Assembly (NCBI RefSeq): GCF_018613795.1
Contig: NZ_JAGGPN010000050.1
Span: forward strand, 1-43,788
Direction of reading: 5' to 3'
Source of the DNA: Arthrobacter sp. ISL-65
GTDB taxonomy: Bacteria; Actinomycetota; Actinomycetes; Actinomycetales; Micrococcaceae
Length of the DNA: 43,788 nt
The translations under genes were made by a program, and so were the position numbers. The notes under the pieces are model-generated. The model was not told the origin of the DNA and did not search any database. It saw only the letters and a program-made list of their open reading frames with translations. Below are positions 41,362-43,788 of the stretch, piece by piece; within the stretch, counting starts at the first letter, position 1; the number at the start of each line of letters is the position of its first letter.

Positions 41362-41835
41362 ATGAACCAGTCAGCAACTCTTGAGGAAGTCGTCGAAGTC
41401 GGCGGTGTCATCACCGACCGTCAGCCGCTGGACTTTTACCGGCTGGGGCTCGCTGGCTGCATCGACAGGCTAACAGTCCCCCTTCGCCGCCAGGGCACCT
41501 GCGTCCGCTGGGAGACTCCCCATCACGGCGTTGAGATCTCGTCCGGCTGCGCGTCCCTGCTGTACCAGTCCGCGCAGGAGGCGCTGAGCAACACGTTCAA
41601 GCATGCGCACGCCACCGATGTCACCGTCCGGCTTGCCGCCGTGTTCCACGGCATCCGCCTCATGGTCGCCGACAACGGCACCGGCTTCGAATCGGTCCCG
41701 CCAGCAGCGGAACAAGTCAACGGCCACGGACTCAGGACCATCTCACAGGCGGTCGAGGAAGCGGGCGGGACGGTGGACATCACCTCGGCTCCGGGCACCG
41801 GCACGGCCATCACCATCACCATTCCGCTCGACTGA
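41362..41835 (+). CDS. Stand-alone histidine kinase-like ATPase (HATPase_c) protein
   Basis: A 157-residue protein that contains only the ATP-binding domain of a NarX/DegS-type histidine kinase: N box in QEALSNTFKHAHATDVTVRL, G1 box VADNGTGF, G2 box NGHGLRTISQAV and the closing GTGTAITITIPL. The preceding 40 residues are too short for the normal dimerisation helices with a phosphorylatable His, and none is evident. No response regulator is nearby. It could be an anti-sigma-type kinase, a partner for a separate kinase half, or a decayed kinase. GGAGGG precedes the ATG. Confidence 0.82.
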   Translation: MNQSATLEEVVEVGGVITDRQPLDFYRLGLAGCIDRLTVPLRRQGTCVRWETPHHGVEISSGCASLLYQSAQEALSNTFKHAHATDVTVRLAAVFHGIRLMVADNGTGFESVPPAAEQVNGHGLRTISQAVEEAGGTVDITSAPGTGTAITITIPLD

Positions 41836-41889
41836 ACCTCAGCGCATCGCAACACACCTGTGTCCCGGGCCTCGCTTAGGATGCTGTGC

Positions 41890-42555
41890 ATGACCCTTCC
41901 GAAAGTTGAGCCCTGCGCCGTCCGGGCTTTCGAATCCGTGGAAATCCAGCACGCCGTCGCCGGACTGCGCAGCCGGATGAGCGCCGGAAGGCGGATTCTC
42001 CTCGGCGTGGCTGGTTCCCCGGGGTCCGGCAAATCCACCTTCTCGGCCTGCCTGGCCGACGCCCTCGGCCCGGTTTCCGCCCTTGTGGTCCCCATGGACG
42101 GTTTTCACCTGGGCAACGCCATCATTGACGGCACTCCGCTGCGGCAGCGCAAGGGCGCACCGGACACGTTCGACGTCGGTGGTTACCTTTCGCTCCTGCA
42201 GCGGCTTTCGCGCCGGGACGAGGACGTCGTGTACGCACCCGACTTCCGGCGGACGATCGATGAGCCCGTGGCCGCTTCGCTGGCCATCCCGGCCGCCGTC
42301 CCCGTCATCATCACCGAGGGCAACTATCTGCTCAGCGACGATGCGCGCTGGCAGCAGGTGCGGGCGCAGCTGGACGAGGTGTGGTTTATCGACACACCGC
42401 GTGAACTGCGCCTTGGCCGCTTGGTTGAACGGCACATGCTCTATGGCATGGACCGCGCTGCGGCCGAGGCCTGGGCCAACGGGCCGGACGCGGCCAACGC
42501 GCGTCTGATCGAAGCCACGCGTTCCCGGGCGGACAGGATGATCCCCTGGCTTTAG
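41890..42555 (+). CDS. P-loop nucleoside/pantothenate kinase-like protein
   Basis: A 221-residue kinase-like P-loop NTPase. The Walker A is GVAGSPGSGKSTFSACLA, followed by VVPMDGFHLGNAII (the PxDGFH of uridine/pantothenate kinase relatives), FDVGGYLSLLQRL, YAPDFRRTIDEPV and IITEGNYLLSDD. It probably phosphorylates a nucleoside, sugar or pantothenate-like substrate; which one is not clear. TAGGAT lies seven bases before the chosen ATG with no ribosome binding site, suggesting a leaderless transcript. The stop directly abuts the stop of the next, convergent gene. Confidence 0.87.
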   Translation: MTLPKVEPCAVRAFESVEIQHAVAGLRSRMSAGRRILLGVAGSPGSGKSTFSACLADALGPVSALVVPMDGFHLGNAIIDGTPLRQRKGAPDTFDVGGYLSLLQRLSRRDEDVVYAPDFRRTIDEPVAASLAIPAAVPVIITEGNYLLSDDARWQQVRAQLDEVWFIDTPRELRLGRLVERHMLYGMDRAAAEAWANGPDAANARLIEATRSRADRMIPWL

Positions 42556-42801
42556 CTACCTGTCCTCGGCGTCCCACATGCCGGATTCGTCCGCGGCCTC
42601 TTCCGGCTTGTGTTCGCTCTCCGGCGCTCCACTGCCCACGTAGCTCGCGGGTACTGTTCCGCCCGGCTGTGTCATCTGTTCCTCACGGATGTTGCGTGCC
42701 GTGCCCGCCTCGGGATGGGGCTGCTCCTGTTCGACGGCTTCCGGGTCGCCAGGGCCCCGAAGGTCGCTGGGCTCTTCCGCGTTGCGCTTGCTGTCGGTCA
42801 T
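42556..42801 (-). CDS. Small acidic disordered protein (81 aa)
   Basis: An 81-residue hydrophilic protein beginning MTDSKRNAEEPSDLRGPGDP, rich in Glu, Pro and Gly, containing IREEQMTQPGGTVPASYVGS and ending ESGMWDAEDR. No hydrophobic core. GAGAGG lies before the ATG; the longer open frame upstream is Arg/Pro-rich noise. Function unknown. The 190 bases between it and the oxidoreductase remnant hold nothing clear. Confidence 0.62.
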   Translation of the reverse strand: MTDSKRNAEEPSDLRGPGDPEAVEQEQPHPEAGTARNIREEQMTQPGGTVPASYVGSGAPESEHKPEEAADESGMWDAEDR

Positions 42802-42991
42802 GCCACTGCCTCTCACTAGGAAATGCCGGTCGCGTCCCAGTCTAGGCACAGGCGCCGGCCCAGCTACCCAACGGCGCTGCCCAAGCCGAGGGTCCCGCAC
42901 GCCGCCGGCCGCGGACCCCAGCACCAGCGGAACGTGATTAGTGTCCAAGGAAACCGCCCCTCCGGGAGGAAGCGTCCTTGATGCCAGTAGA

Positions 42992-43771
42992 TTACGCCCG
43001 CACGGGTGCCCATCCCAGCGCCGGGGCCACATGGCGGGCTATGTTTCCCAGCAACTTGGCGTTGTACTCCACGCCAAGCTGGTTGGGGACGGTGAGCAAG
43101 AGCGTGTCCGCGGTCTGCACCGCGGCGTCGCCGGCCAGTTCCTGAGCAATGACGTCCGGCTCCCCGATATAGCTCTTGCCGAAGCGGGAAAGGGTGCCGT
43201 CGAGGGCGCCCACCTGGTCCCTGCCTTCGCGGAGGGCGCTCAAGCCGAAGTACTGCCGGTCCTCGTCATCGGCCAGCGGCAGGACGCTGCGGCTGACCGA
43301 AACACGCGGCTCATGGCCATGCCCGGCCGCCGCCCATGCCTCGCGGAACATTGCGATCTGCTCGGCCTGGAGCTCGTGGAACGGCACCCCGGTATCCTCG
43401 GTCAGCAGGGTGGAGCTCATGAGGTTCATCCCCTGCTCGGCCGCCCAGACCGCGGTCTTCCGGGTTCCGGCGCCCCACCAAATCCGCTCGGGCAGCCCCT
43501 CGGACCGGGGCTGGACCGGCAGCAGCCCGGTGGCTCCCCCGGCGTACCGCGGGTCGGCCTCCACCACGCCGGCGCCGGCGATGGCCCGCCGGAACTCCTC
43601 GGCATGCCGGCGCGCCATGTCGGCATCTGTCTCGCCCTTCCGCGGCACATGGCCGAACGCCCCCGCACAGTTCCGTGCGGGCTCGGGTGAACCGCGGCTG
43701 ATGCCGAGCTGGAGCCGGCCGCCGCTGATGAGGTCCGTGGCCGCAGCCTCCTCCGCCATGTACAGCGGATT
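42992..43771 (-). pseudogene. LLM-class flavin-dependent oxidoreductase, 5' end interrupted
   Basis: The visible part (ATG at 43759 onwards, 255 residues) is the middle and C-terminal barrel of a luciferase-like monooxygenase: ISGGRLQLGISRGSPEPARN, LPERIWWGAGTRKTAVWAAE, SRSVLPLADDEDRQYFGL and a C-terminal NQLGVEYNAKLLGNIARHVA. Complete relatives are about 330-350 residues. The codons just before this ATG read N-P-L-Y, as expected inside the family, and are preceded in frame by two TAG stops at 43772-43777. So the N-terminal third is cut off at the window edge, by real disruption or by a contig-end artefact. If expressed as it stands, the product would lack the start of the flavin barrel. Confidence 0.75.
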
Positions 43772-43788
43772 CTACTAAGAAAACGAAG

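Overview
The window is GC-rich and densely coded, with very long antisense reading frames that are by-products of GC-rich codon use. Its gene families (GAF-ANTAR regulators, a LigD-type polymerase, GH15 trehalase-like enzyme, MmcQ/YjbR, App1, IclR) and a uricase that from memory closely resembles that of Arthrobacter globiformis point to an actinobacterium, most likely Micrococcaceae (Arthrobacter/Pseudarthrobacter group). It looks like ordinary chromosome. I saw no rRNA, tRNA, CRISPR array, transposase or integrase.

Region 1 (1-20.5 kb) is a purine catabolism locus. On the minus strand a run reads guanine deaminase, AzgA-type purine permease, XdhC, xanthine dehydrogenase FAD subunit and a fused [2Fe-2S]/molybdopterin subunit, followed by the start of an aldo/keto reductase. 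Divergently lie an 8-oxoguanine-type deaminase, a stand-alone LigD-type polymerase, uricase and a xanthine/urate permease. An IclR repressor faces a tight four-gene operon: malic enzyme, malate synthase, a CitE-like protein of unknown function (DUF6986 type) and (S)-ureidoglycine aminohydrolase. Together these take guanine, 8-oxoguanine and xanthine to urate, open the urate ring, and feed the glyoxylate into malate and pyruvate. The steps between urate oxidation and ureidoglycine (HIU hydrolase, OHCU decarboxylase, allantoinase, allantoate amidohydrolase) and the final ureidoglycolate step are not in the window.

Region 2 (20.5-31.3 kb) holds general metabolism: two VOC proteins, an SDR, a zinc alcohol/formaldehyde-type dehydrogenase, a HAD phosphatase, a YegP-like protein under a 16-bp palindrome, a GH15 enzyme, a GAF-ANTAR regulator, DUF72 and App1 proteins and a GH1 beta-glucosidase.

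Region 3 (31.3-43.8 kb) is stress- and regulation-flavoured: an AAA+ ATPase with an apparent frameshift, two small heat-shock proteins, a J-domain protein, a MerR regulator, PAP2 phosphatase, NAD-dependent epimerase, a second GAF-ANTAR paralogue, a TetR regulator with a clear palindrome, an orphan histidine-kinase ATPase domain, a P-loop kinase and several small disordered or membrane proteins. It ends in an LLM oxidoreductase whose 5' end is interrupted by stop codons at the window edge.

The most interesting non-coding signals are a strong leader terminator with an upstream two-stem element before uricase, motifs shared by the uricase and 8-oxoguanine deaminase promoters, a tandem repeat plus mini-ORF before the urate permease, a hairpin repeat family present twice, and short duplications that straddle start or stop codons.
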